NCBI GenBank assembly: GCA_009930445.1
Contig: RZYD01000164.1
Span: forward strand, 1-5,584
Length of the DNA: 5,584 bases
DNA from: Bacteroidia bacterium
Lineage (GTDB): Bacteria > Bacteroidota > Bacteroidia > Bacteroidales > BM520
Direction of reading: 5' to 3'
A program made the position numbers and the translations under genes. This document shows, in pieces, positions 1 to 5,473 of this stretch; position 1 is the first letter of the stretch; every line of letters starts with the position of its first letter. The notes under the pieces were generated by a model. That model was not told where the DNA came from and did no database searches. It saw only the letters and a list, made by a program, of their open reading frames with translations.

Positions 1-2
1 AA

Positions 3-77
3 GGTGGAGGAACCCGCGATTTTAATATCTTTGCACGGAAAGTATTTCATAAAAATCCGGATTTTAAAAATGAATGA
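3..77 (+). CDS. Possible C-terminal tail of an unidentified upstream gene (partial)
   Basis: From base 3 the third frame stays open for 24 codons and ends in TGA at 75-77. It reads roughly GGGTRDFNIFARKVFHKNPD followed by FKNE. The composition looks like a real hydrophilic protein tail. The stop overlaps the thiF start within ATGAATGA, an arrangement common in tight operons and in keeping with the one-base overlaps elsewhere in this window. By context it could be another thiamine gene, but the tail does not match the C-termini of ThiG, ThiH or ThiC that I know, so I assign no function. Against it, the stretch is short, the first frame is also open here, and a promoter-like motif falls inside it. 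It may simply be intergenic DNA. Confidence 0.4.
   Translation, partial: GGGTRDFNIFARKVFHKNPDFKNE
26..33 (+). promoter_or_regulatory. Candidate Bacteroidota -7 promoter element ahead of thiF
   Basis: TATCTTTG matches the Bacteroidota -7 consensus TAnnTTTG exactly and lies 36 bp before the thiF ATG at 70. Transcription would start near base 40 and give a leader of about 30 nt. No clear TTG or TTTG is visible at the -33 position, which would lie in the first few bases of the window. The motif also lies inside a possible coding tail, so it may be chance. No TPP riboswitch is visible between it and thiF. Confidence 0.27.
52..65. repeat. Perfect 14-bp palindrome just upstream of thiF
   Basis: AAAATCCGGATTTT is a perfect even palindrome ending 4 bp before the thiF ATG. 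With no unpaired loop it would make a poor RNA hairpin but could be a dimeric protein-binding site. It may equally be incidental AT-rich sequence inside the tail of the upstream gene. I recognise no regulator that binds it. Confidence 0.3.
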
Positions 78-675
78 TGCACTCAGAGCGCATTTGGTTA
101 AGAAAGTAGTTGGAATTGCCGGTGTAGGCGGCCTTGGGTCAAATTGTGCCGTATCGTTGGCTCGTATCGGAGTTGGTAAAATTATTATTTCTGATTTTGA
201 TGTGGTGACAAGGGGAAATTTGAATCGTCAATATTTTTTTGAAGAACAGATTGGAATCCTTAAAGTGAAGGCATTAAAAATGAATATTTTTCGTATTGAT
301 CCACATATCCGGGTAATTGCCCATGCTGAAAAGGTTACACCGGAAAATGTGGCTAAACTATTTGATGAGGCGGAGGTTTTGATTGAGGCTATGGATCTTG
401 CACGGGAAAAACAGGTTTTTATTGAAACAGCGCTGGGCTTGTGGCCTGATAAGCCGATTGTTGCCGGAAATGGCGTTGCCGGATGGGGTTTTAACGAAGC
501 CCTCACAACAATGAAGTATGGTAATCTTTATATTTGCGGCGATGCCGTTTCGGAAGTTTCGGAGGAGTTGCCTCCTCTGGCTCCTCGGGTTTCGATTGTG
601 GCCAATATGCAGGCAAATCAGGCCCTTGATCTGTTGATGGCCGATTTTGATCTTTCAATGTACACCATGGAATAA
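70..675 (+). CDS. thiF: ThiF-family sulfur carrier adenylyltransferase (family 2 type)
   Basis: This is an E1-like enzyme that adenylates the C-terminal glycine of ThiS with ATP, the first step in loading sulfur for thiazole synthesis in the cytoplasm. The 201-residue protein has the Rossmann nucleotide loop GVGGLGS at 18-24, the ribose-binding acidic segment DFD at 42-44, the family signature NLNRQ at 50-54, a conserved Asp near 109 (EAMD) and a late LAPRV segment at 170-174. Length and the YICGD...LAPRV C-terminal region fit the compact ThiF family 2 rather than the roughly 250-residue E. coli ThiF or MoeB. Only two cysteines are present (C26, C156), so the paired CxxC zinc site of E. coli ThiF is absent. 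I chose ATG 70 because it sits just before the first Rossmann strand; the frame is open upstream from GTG 4, but those residues do not resemble the family. The gene overlaps thiS by one base, and that partner separates it from MoeB. Confidence 0.9.
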   Translation: MNDALRAHLVKKVVGIAGVGGLGSNCAVSLARIGVGKIIISDFDVVTRGNLNRQYFFEEQIGILKVKALKMNIFRIDPHIRVIAHAEKVTPENVAKLFDEAEVLIEAMDLAREKQVFIETALGLWPDKPIVAGNGVAGWGFNEALTTMKYGNLYICGDAVSEVSEELPPLAPRVSIVANMQANQALDLLMADFDLSMYTME

Positions 676-878
676 TGGAAATATTACTAAATAATAATAT
701 CGAATTTATTGATGCTGAGGCGATTAGCGTTCAGGAGCTTTTGTTGTACAAAAATTTTACTTTCCGGATGCTGGTGATAAAAATAAATGGACAATTAGTA
801 AAAAAAGACCAATATACGTCGGCTATGATTCATCACGGCGATCAGGTTCAAGTTATTCACCTGGTCAGCGGAGGCTAA
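675..878 (+). CDS. thiS: Sulfur carrier protein ThiS
   Basis: This is the small ubiquitin-like carrier whose C-terminal glycine is adenylated by ThiF and converted to a thiocarboxylate that donates sulfur to thiazole synthase ThiG. The 67-residue protein is the normal family length. It starts with a beta strand (MEILLNNN), has the central INGQLV at 37-42 and HGDQV at 54-58, and ends in the required Gly-Gly (residues 66-67, in IHLVSGG). MoaD also ends in GG, but the NGQLV...GDQV spacing and the overall resemblance to E. coli ThiS favour ThiS. Its ATG overlaps the thiF stop as TAATG, so translation is probably coupled. ThiG and ThiH are not in the window and may lie upstream. The stop codon directly abuts that of the opposing folC. 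Confidence 0.92.
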   Translation: MEILLNNNIEFIDAEAISVQELLLYKNFTFRMLVIKINGQLVKKDQYTSAMIHHGDQVQVIHLVSGG

Positions 879-894
879 TCAGAGACCCAGGTGA
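857..894. terminator. Imperfect hairpin spanning the abutting thiS and folC stop codons
   Basis: TCACCTGGTC (857-866) pairs with GACCCAGGTGA (884-894) as a 10-bp stem with one bulged C and a loop of about 17 nt containing both stop codons. It lies entirely in coding sequence of the two convergent genes. A two-way transcription barrier would be useful here because there is no intergenic space. Neither strand has a U-tract after the stem, so it does not meet the rule for an intrinsic terminator. The call is tentative. Confidence 0.3.
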
Positions 895-2204
895 TCCAAA
901 AAATCGGCCACAACAAATGTACTCCCTCCGATAAAGATCATATCATCCGGTGCTGCATTATGGATAGCCTGTGACCAGGCGCTTTCCACACGACCACACA
1001 ATGTTTTCTTTTTAATGCCCAGTTTTTCTGCAGCTTCCATCAGAAGCTCCGGAGGTAGGCTTCGTGGAATATCTGCTTTGCAAAAATAAAAGTTTGCGTC
1101 GATTGGAAATGGATTCAGCAAGTGCTCAATTTCTTTATCATTAACCATTCCCATCACGATATGCAGTTGTTTATAGGAATAGTGATGAATCATTTTTATT
1201 ACTTCAGCAATGCCTTCCTGGTTATGGCCTGTATCACAAATTGTTAGTGGATGTTGTTGAATAGTTTGCCATCTTCCACGCAGGTGGGTGTTCGATAACA
1301 CATTTTTTATTCCGTTTGCCATGGAGGGTGTGGATACCGGAAAATTAGTGTTTTGAAGCATGGCCAGTGCTACGCAGGCCGTCCGGATATTTTCGGTTTG
1401 ATAGTCGGCGATAAGCCCTGAAATAACAACCGGTGGAATTTTTTTTTCCAGGGTAGTAAGCGTGAAATACCGGAGAGGAGTTTCTGGCCCGGCGGTTATT
1501 TCCCCGGGTGTGACAGCAAGATGCTCTTCTGCAAAAAGTAAAGGTGCCGATTGTGCAGTGGCTTTTTCGAGGAAGCATCCGGCAGTTTCCGGTTGTTTTT
1601 TCCCAATAACAACCGGGATATGGGGTTTTATAATTCCGGCTTTCTCCATGGCAATTTTTTGTAGCGTGTTCCCTAAGAATTGTTGGTGATCGTGCCCGAT
1701 GTTCGTGATGACCGACAGCACACTATCGACCACGTTAGTGCTGTCGAGCCGTCCGCCCATTCCGGTTTCAATAACGGCAATCTGTATTTTTTCTTTTTGG
1801 AAATAATACAGGGCCATGGCAAAAGTGATTTCAAAGAAGGAAGGTTGAATGGGCAGAAATTTTTTGTAGTAGATATTTACAAACTGGATCACTTCTTCTT
1901 CTGTGATTTGTTTTCCATTTATTCTGATTCGTTCTCTGAAATCGGTCAGATGCGGTGATGTGTATAGTCCGGTTTTGTAGCCTTGCTCCATAAGTGCTGA
2001 TGCCATCAGATGCGATACAGAACCTTTTCCGTTGGTACCTGCAATATGGATTGCTGGTATTTCTTTTTCGGGATTTCCAAGCATGGCACACAGGGTGAGG
2101 GTATTTCCTAGGTCTGCTTTATAAGCGGCTGCTCCGCTGCGTTGGTACATGGGGAGTTGCGCGAACAGAAATTCGAGGGTCTCCGTATAGGTTTGGAATT
2201 TCAT
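879..2204 (-). CDS. folC: Bifunctional folylpolyglutamate / dihydrofolate synthase
   Basis: This cytoplasmic ATP-dependent ligase joins glutamate to dihydropteroate to make dihydrofolate and adds further glutamates to folates. The 441-residue protein has the normal full length and the Mur-ligase-like order of motifs. The P-loop GTNGKGS is at 56-62, the folate-loop segment YTSPHL at 81-86 followed by RERIRINGK at 90-98, FFEITFAMA at 123-131, IETGMGGRLDSTN at 145-157, and ITNIGHDHQQFLG at 166-178 followed by the AMEKAGI segment. The C-terminal domain has CDTGHNQEG at 323-331, where many homologues have DGAHNP, and ends with a GGSTFVVADFL segment. The ATG at 2204 precedes an N-terminal helix of typical length. 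A perfect -7 element lies 20 bp upstream, so it probably has its own promoter as well as possible read-through from tonB. An A9 run encodes E-K-K-I at residues 253-256. It converges on thiS with zero spacing. Confidence 0.96.
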   Translation of the reverse strand: MKFQTYTETLEFLFAQLPMYQRSGAAAYKADLGNTLTLCAMLGNPEKEIPAIHIAGTNGKGSVSHLMASALMEQGYKTGLYTSPHLTDFRERIRINGKQITEEEVIQFVNIYYKKFLPIQPSFFEITFAMALYYFQKEKIQIAVIETGMGGRLDSTNVVDSVLSVITNIGHDHQQFLGNTLQKIAMEKAGIIKPHIPVVIGKKQPETAGCFLEKATAQSAPLLFAEEHLAVTPGEITAGPETPLRYFTLTTLEKKIPPVVISGLIADYQTENIRTACVALAMLQNTNFPVSTPSMANGIKNVLSNTHLRGRWQTIQQHPLTICDTGHNQEGIAEVIKMIHHYSYKQLHIVMGMVNDKEIEHLLNPFPIDANFYFCKADIPRSLPPELLMEAAEKLGIKKKTLCGRVESAWSQAIHNAAPDDMIFIGGSTFVVADFLDHLGL

Positions 2205-2223
2205 AGGGCTGAAAAAATTTTGG

Positions 2224-2231
2224 CAAAGGTA
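2224..2231 (-). promoter_or_regulatory. Candidate -7 promoter element for folC
   Basis: On the minus strand this reads TACCTTTG, an exact match to the Bacteroidota TAnnTTTG element. It lies in the 40-bp gap between the tonB stop and the folC ATG. Transcription would start about 14 nt before the ATG, a very short leader. A -33 TTG is not evident in the expected position, which falls inside the last codons of tonB. Placement in one of the few non-coding gaps makes it more credible than a random match. Confidence 0.5.
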
Positions 2232-2244
2232 TAAAAAGGCCGGA

Positions 2245-3051
2245 TTAGTTCAGCCGGATAAAGTTATAGGTAATCGATCCCCGTTGAATTTCCGGGGCAT
2301 CGGGTTTGGGCGAGAAACGGGCCCGTTTGGCTGCATCTTCCGCTTCCTTCCATAGCTTTTGGTCGGTAATGTTGGTACCCCTGGCCCCAGCTTCTGCTGA
2401 GACCACAAATCCTTGCCGATCGACTTTAATCGTAACGACCACTTTCCCCTGGTCGGTGGAATTGTATACAGGTTTTGGGAGTGCCTGTGCATTTCTTCCC
2501 GAAAGGTCGAAGGAAATTCCATTGCCTTTGCCGCCAAGCCCTTCATAATTCCCGGTTTCTTCGGTTCCGTTTTTTACGCCCTGATCACCCGGATACATTG
2601 TTTTTCCTTCATCGCCACCTTTCTCTGTATCGGTGCTTTTTCCTTTGTAGATTGCATTTGGGTTCACCACGGGTTTGGGTGGTTCTTTATTTTCTTCCAC
2701 GGGTTTTTCCACATCCGGCTCTTCAGCCTTTTCCTGCACGGGTTCAGGTGTTTCCTCGACGTTTTGTTCCATTAGGGGAGTATCTTCGGCTTCATTAGTA
2801 ACAATTTTTTCTTCGGCCACCGGGGTTTCTTCCATCACGGGTGCAGGCGATTCTTCTTCGATCGGGGCAGGTGTTTCCTGTTGATTGTTTCCGCTACCCA
2901 CATCAGAAAAACCCAGGTCAACCTCAACACCTTCTTCCCCGGGCAGTGGCAGCGGAGTCGAGAAACCTACAAAGAACAACAGGATTAGTGCCACCAGATG
3001 CAGGATCACGGTTCCCAGAATGCCTTTTATTTTGTCGTTACTCAAGGCCAT
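2245..3051 (-). CDS. tonB: TonB-family energy transducer protein
   Basis: This protein spans the periplasm and passes energy from the ExbB/ExbD proton channel to TonB-dependent outer-membrane receptors. The 268-residue sequence has a short cytoplasmic N-terminus, one membrane anchor at about 10-30, and a long disordered spacer at about 37-130 rich in Glu and Pro. A glycine-rich stretch runs from 135 to 180. The C-terminal TonB domain covers about 192-266, with LPKPVYN at 191-197, GKVVVTIKVDRQG at 202-214, a KRARFSP helix end at 242-248 and a final beta strand ITYNFI at 260-265. The GVEVDLGFSDVGSG segment after the anchor and the APEIQRGSITYNF ending are, as I recall them, typical of Bacteroidota TonB proteins. 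The spacer is acidic throughout, unlike the Pro-Lys half of E. coli TonB. The ATG overlaps the exbD stop by one base (TAATG). A TolA-like role cannot be excluded from sequence alone. Confidence 0.9.
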   Translation of the reverse strand: MALSNDKIKGILGTVILHLVALILLFFVGFSTPLPLPGEEGVEVDLGFSDVGSGNNQQETPAPIEEESPAPVMEETPVAEEKIVTNEAEDTPLMEQNVEETPEPVQEKAEEPDVEKPVEENKEPPKPVVNPNAIYKGKSTDTEKGGDEGKTMYPGDQGVKNGTEETGNYEGLGGKGNGISFDLSGRNAQALPKPVYNSTDQGKVVVTIKVDRQGFVVSAEAGARGTNITDQKLWKEAEDAAKRARFSPKPDAPEIQRGSITYNFIRLN

Positions 3052-3467
3052 TACTTACGGGGTTTGGTTGCCAGAATAATTTTATGTTTTGAATCATACA
3101 GGCGATTCACTTCATTTACTGCATCAATTACGTCAACAAGGGCCTGTATTTCCACCGTTTTTTCTGCTCTCACTACAACCGAACTTTCCAGTTGATTACT
3201 CAGAATCCGTGACAGTCCTTCAACCATCGTATTTTTATTCACCGGCACGCCATCCACGTAATAGGTGAGGTCGCTATCGATATAAACGGTTACGCTGGCC
3301 GGTTTTGCCAGTGTTTTACTGTTGCTCGAGGGAAGTAGTAATTTTACTGCGTTGGGGCTTACCAGGGTAGAAGTAAGCATAAAGAAAATCAACAGCAAAA
3401 AAACCAAATCCGACATGGAGGACATGTTGAATTCGATTCGTTTTTTATTTCTAACGCGTAAAGCCAT
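3051..3467 (-). CDS. exbD: Biopolymer transport protein ExbD (TolR-like family)
   Basis: This is the inner-membrane subunit that forms the proton path with ExbB and drives TonB. The 138-residue protein has the family layout: a basic cytoplasmic N-terminus (RVRNKKR), then NMSSMSDLVFLLLIFFMLTS with the membrane-embedded proton-carrying Asp at D20 (equivalent to the essential Asp in E. coli ExbD), a single membrane span of about 19-37, and a periplasmic domain of about 55-135 including VTVYIDSD and VVVRAEKTV. It lies between exbB (11-bp gap) and tonB (one-base overlap), so all three are almost certainly co-transcribed and made together. TolR is the main alternative; the adjacent tonB and absence of tolB or pal favour ExbD. 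The leader AAACAAAT immediately before its ATG is identical to that before exbB. Confidence 0.92.
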   Translation of the reverse strand: MALRVRNKKRIEFNMSSMSDLVFLLLIFFMLTSTLVSPNAVKLLLPSSNSKTLAKPASVTVYIDSDLTYYVDGVPVNKNTMVEGLSRILSNQLESSVVVRAEKTVEIQALVDVIDAVNEVNRLYDSKHKIILATKPRK

Positions 3468-3478
3468 ATTTGTTTTTT

Positions 3479-4195
3479 TTAGGATGCAGGTTCATACAAA
3501 ACATCCATAAATTCAGTCGCTCTTGCTTCGAGAATAAAGACCATTTTTTCGATTCGTGCGACCAGGATATTATAGAGAATATATCCGATAATGCCCACGA
3601 TCAGGCCGCCAATGGTGGTAACCATGGCCTGATAAATTCCGGAAGAAAGGAGTCCGATATCGATATTATTTCCGGCCATCGACATATCGTAAAATGCTTT
3701 TACCATTCCGATTACAGTCCCCAGAAATCCAATCATGGGGCTGACACTGGCGACCGTGGCGAGTGTGCCCACATTTTTTTCCAGACGGGCAACCTCCAAG
3801 TTCCCTACATTTTCGATGGCCGCATTGATGTCGGTGAGTGGTTTTCCTAACCGCGAAAGTCCTTTTTGTATCATCCGGGCAATGGGGGTATTGGTGTTTT
3901 TACATAAATCCATTGCCGCTTCAAGCCTTCCGTTGTGCATATAGTCGCGGATGTTATTCATAAAGTTCTTATCCTCTTTTGAGGCCCGTTTGATCATCAG
4001 GTAGCGTTCGATAAAAATATACACCGCCAGCAGCGACATAATCCCCAGGATGGCCATAATCCAGCCCCCTTTCTGTGTAAGCTCCCATACGGAGACTGTT
4101 ATTTCACCTGCTTCTTCCGTAAGTGCCATCTCGCCAGCTGCCTGTGCTAAGGTTTCTGCTCCCTGATTAAAAAGTAAAAAAATGTTCGTAAGCAT
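3479..4195 (-). CDS. exbB: MotA/TolQ/ExbB family proton channel protein (ExbB)
   Basis: This is the multimeric inner-membrane scaffold of the TonB motor. The 238-residue protein has an N-terminal extension of about 40 residues, a first membrane span at about 45-66 (WIMAILGIMSLLAVYIFIER), a cytoplasmic region at 70-140 containing the helical ARMIQKGL and EVARLEKNVGTLATVA segments, a second span at about 147-170 with GFLGTVIGMV, and a third at about 187-212 with AMVTTIGGLIVGI. The Thr residues of GTVIGM (T160) and MVTT (T193/T194) sit where the channel-lining Thr residues of ExbB/TolQ are found. The extension might hold a weak extra hydrophobic segment (LTNIFLLF) and could be partly mis-started, since Met23 is an alternative; ATG 4195 is preferred for its A-rich leader. 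It is first in the exbB-exbD-tonB order and probably carries the operon promoter. Confidence 0.92.
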   Translation of the reverse strand: MLTNIFLLFNQGAETLAQAAGEMALTEEAGEITVSVWELTQKGGWIMAILGIMSLLAVYIFIERYLMIKRASKEDKNFMNNIRDYMHNGRLEAAMDLCKNTNTPIARMIQKGLSRLGKPLTDINAAIENVGNLEVARLEKNVGTLATVASVSPMIGFLGTVIGMVKAFYDMSMAGNNIDIGLLSSGIYQAMVTTIGGLIVGIIGYILYNILVARIEKMVFILEARATEFMDVLYEPAS

Positions 4196-4236
4196 ATTTG
4201 TTTAATTACGTGAATTTTTGCTTCTAAGAGGGAAAT

Positions 4237-4258
4237 ATGATCCTAGTACTTTGATCAT
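4237..4258. repeat. 22-bp imperfect palindrome in the exbB leader
   Basis: ATGATC (4237-4242) and GATCAT (4253-4258) flank a central AGTACT, itself a palindrome, with two mismatched positions on each side, so 18 of 22 bases are symmetric. It lies 42 bp before the exbB ATG, inside the 180-bp gap. It could be a binding site for a dimeric repressor or a weak RNA stem. It does not fit the canonical Fur or FNR consensus, and I cannot name a regulator. Confidence 0.35.
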
Positions 4259-4301
4259 CAATATAATAGGATAATATATCCCGGTTATTTTCCTTACAAG
4301 G

Positions 4302-4309
4302 CTAAGGTA
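4302..4309 (-). promoter_or_regulatory. Candidate -7 promoter element for exbB-exbD-tonB
   Basis: On the minus strand this reads TACCTTAG, one mismatch from TAnnTTTG. An overlapping alternative, TAGCCTTG at 4297-4304, also has one mismatch. Either would start transcription near 4290-4296 and leave a leader of about 95-100 nt to the exbB ATG, containing the 22-bp dyad and an AT-rich dyad at 4261-4279. No convincing -33 TTG is visible. Position supports it more than match quality. Confidence 0.35.
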
Positions 4310-4352
4310 CTGCGGTTTTTAGAATGGATTCGTGAACGTTCCTTTTTTTTTC

Positions 4353-4368
4353 TAACATCCGCATGTTA
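4353..4368. terminator. Small hairpin just downstream of anmK
   Basis: TAACAT (4353-4358) pairs with ATGTTA (4363-4368) around a 4-nt loop, starting 7 bp past the anmK stop on the minus strand. In the anmK direction the stem is followed by G and a run of nine A, not T, so it is not a standard intrinsic terminator. It might still pause transcription or protect the anmK mRNA end. Read on the plus strand the T-run precedes the stem, which does not help either. Confidence 0.25.
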
Positions 4369-4375
4369 ATATAAA

Positions 4376-5473
4376 CTATGTTTTTTTGTTTTTAGTATGT
4401 GGAGGTAAAAACAGGGCACCACTGATGCTGTCGCTTTGGGCGCCGGTTACCTCTGCATAAGTATTTACGGTTTCGTTAACCCTGAGTACTGCCAGCAAAG
4501 CGAATATAAGTGCCTCTTTAAAATGGATAATATCGTTGTCGGGAATCGTGAGTGTTTTTGTTGTTTTTTGTTGAATTTCCCTGACAAGGAATTTATTATA
4601 TGCTCCCCCACCGCTTACCAGTACTGTTGTTCCTGGTGCCTGATTGATCTGTCTTGCGATTTGAATGGCCACATGTTGTGTAAAGGTGGCAAGGATGTCG
4701 GATGGGGTATGCCCGCTGTTACTGATAAGTGGTAGCACGTTGTGTTCCACCCATTCTCTAGCCAGTGATTTTGGGAAAGGGCGTTTAAAGAATGGCAGGG
4801 CATTGAGATTTTCGAGTAAGGGTAAAATCAGTTTGCCGTTTTTCGCGATGTTACCCCGGTCATCATAAGGGAATCCCAGTTGGTGAGCCAACGAATTCAG
4901 GATAAAATTGCAGGGGGCAATATCTCCGGCTATGCGCTTTCCGTTCTCTTCGAATGAGAGGTTGGCAAATCCACCCAGGTTAAGGCATTGGGCGTACTGG
5001 TTGAAAAGCAGCTTGTCGCCGGCCGGAACTAACGGTGCTCCTTCTCCGCCCAGCGCAACATCGGTGGTTCTGAAATCATTTACCGTTGATATACCGGTTA
5101 TTGCAGCAATCGACGCTCCGTGTCCGATCTGGCAGGTGATTCCTTCTAACGGTGTATGGAAGATGGTATGTCCGTGCGAGCCAATCACCCTGGGTTGTTC
5201 GGGTGCTGCTGCAAGGAATTCGTGCAATTGTTGTCCAATAAATGCGCCGAATGCCCGGTCGGTTTCTACAAACGTGCGTGCATCCTGTAAGTGAAGGGTT
5301 GCCAGCCGTTGCCTCCATGTATTGGAGTAGGGTTCGGTTTTGGCTTTCAGCAGTTGGAAATTCCAGTTTTCGTTCCTTGGGCAAAACCGGCACAATACCA
5401 TATCAAGACCGTCGAGCGAGGTTCCCGACATTACTCCGGCCGCTACATAGCAGTTTTGGTTTTTTGTTGCCAT
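4376..5473 (-). CDS. anmK: Anhydro-N-acetylmuramic acid kinase
   Basis: AnmK opens the 1,6-anhydro ring of anhydro-MurNAc released from peptidoglycan turnover and phosphorylates it to MurNAc-6-phosphate in the cytoplasm, so the sugar can be reused. The 365-residue protein is the usual length. The N-terminal phosphate-binding signature GVMSGTSLDGLD is at 13-24, SHGHTIFHTP at 99-108, QIGHGA at 115-120, NDFRTTDVALGGEGAPLVP at 132-150 and NLGGFANLSF at 165-174. A second glycine-rich ATP motif SGGGAYNKFLV is at 287-297, followed by EALIFALLA at 320-328 and the GALFLP ending. Where proteobacterial AnmK has DTGPGN with the catalytic Asp, this protein has GDIAPCN at 183-189, keeping the Asp at 184. 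The ATG overlaps the upstream stop as TAATG. The C-terminal lysine-rich tail (TKNKKT) extends past the domain. Confidence 0.95.
   Translation of the reverse strand: MATKNQNCYVAAGVMSGTSLDGLDMVLCRFCPRNENWNFQLLKAKTEPYSNTWRQRLATLHLQDARTFVETDRAFGAFIGQQLHEFLAAAPEQPRVIGSHGHTIFHTPLEGITCQIGHGASIAAITGISTVNDFRTTDVALGGEGAPLVPAGDKLLFNQYAQCLNLGGFANLSFEENGKRIAGDIAPCNFILNSLAHQLGFPYDDRGNIAKNGKLILPLLENLNALPFFKRPFPKSLAREWVEHNVLPLISNSGHTPSDILATFTQHVAIQIARQINQAPGTTVLVSGGGAYNKFLVREIQQKTTKTLTIPDNDIIHFKEALIFALLAVLRVNETVNTYAEVTGAQSDSISGALFLPPHTKNKKT

Noticed and set aside
1..69. TPP riboswitch ahead of thiF
   Set aside because: No THI-box-like conserved core (CUGAGA ... ACCUGA type segments) is present in the 69 bases available.
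1831..2091. 86-codon minus-strand frame overlapping folC in another register
   Set aside because: It is a shifted reading of the conserved P-loop region of folC, whose own frame is intact throughout; there is no sign of a frameshift.
2236..2258. Possible tonB terminator: CCGG...CCGG followed by TTTTT on the minus strand
   Set aside because: The stem is only 4 bp with a 10-nt loop, and the T-run is short and merges with the folC promoter; too weak to list as a terminator.
2306..2884. Several long plus-strand open frames opposite tonB, including Ser/Thr-rich and Phe-rich ones
   Set aside because: They are the complement of the biased Glu/Pro codons of the tonB spacer, overlap each other in different frames, and resemble no protein family; tonB explains the region fully.
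3479..4195. MotA or TolQ instead of ExbB
   Set aside because: The three-span layout, adjacent exbD and tonB, and lack of flagellar or tol-pal genes favour ExbB; the superfamily itself is not in doubt.
4251..4261. TTGAT-C-ATCAA resembling an FNR/CRP half-site pair
   Set aside because: The half-sites are separated by one base instead of four, so the geometry does not fit FNR or CRP binding.
4908..5294. 128-codon plus-strand open frame opposite anmK
   Set aside because: It lies entirely antisense to a well-conserved kinase, has no promoter or family motif, and its composition is what the complement of anmK would give.
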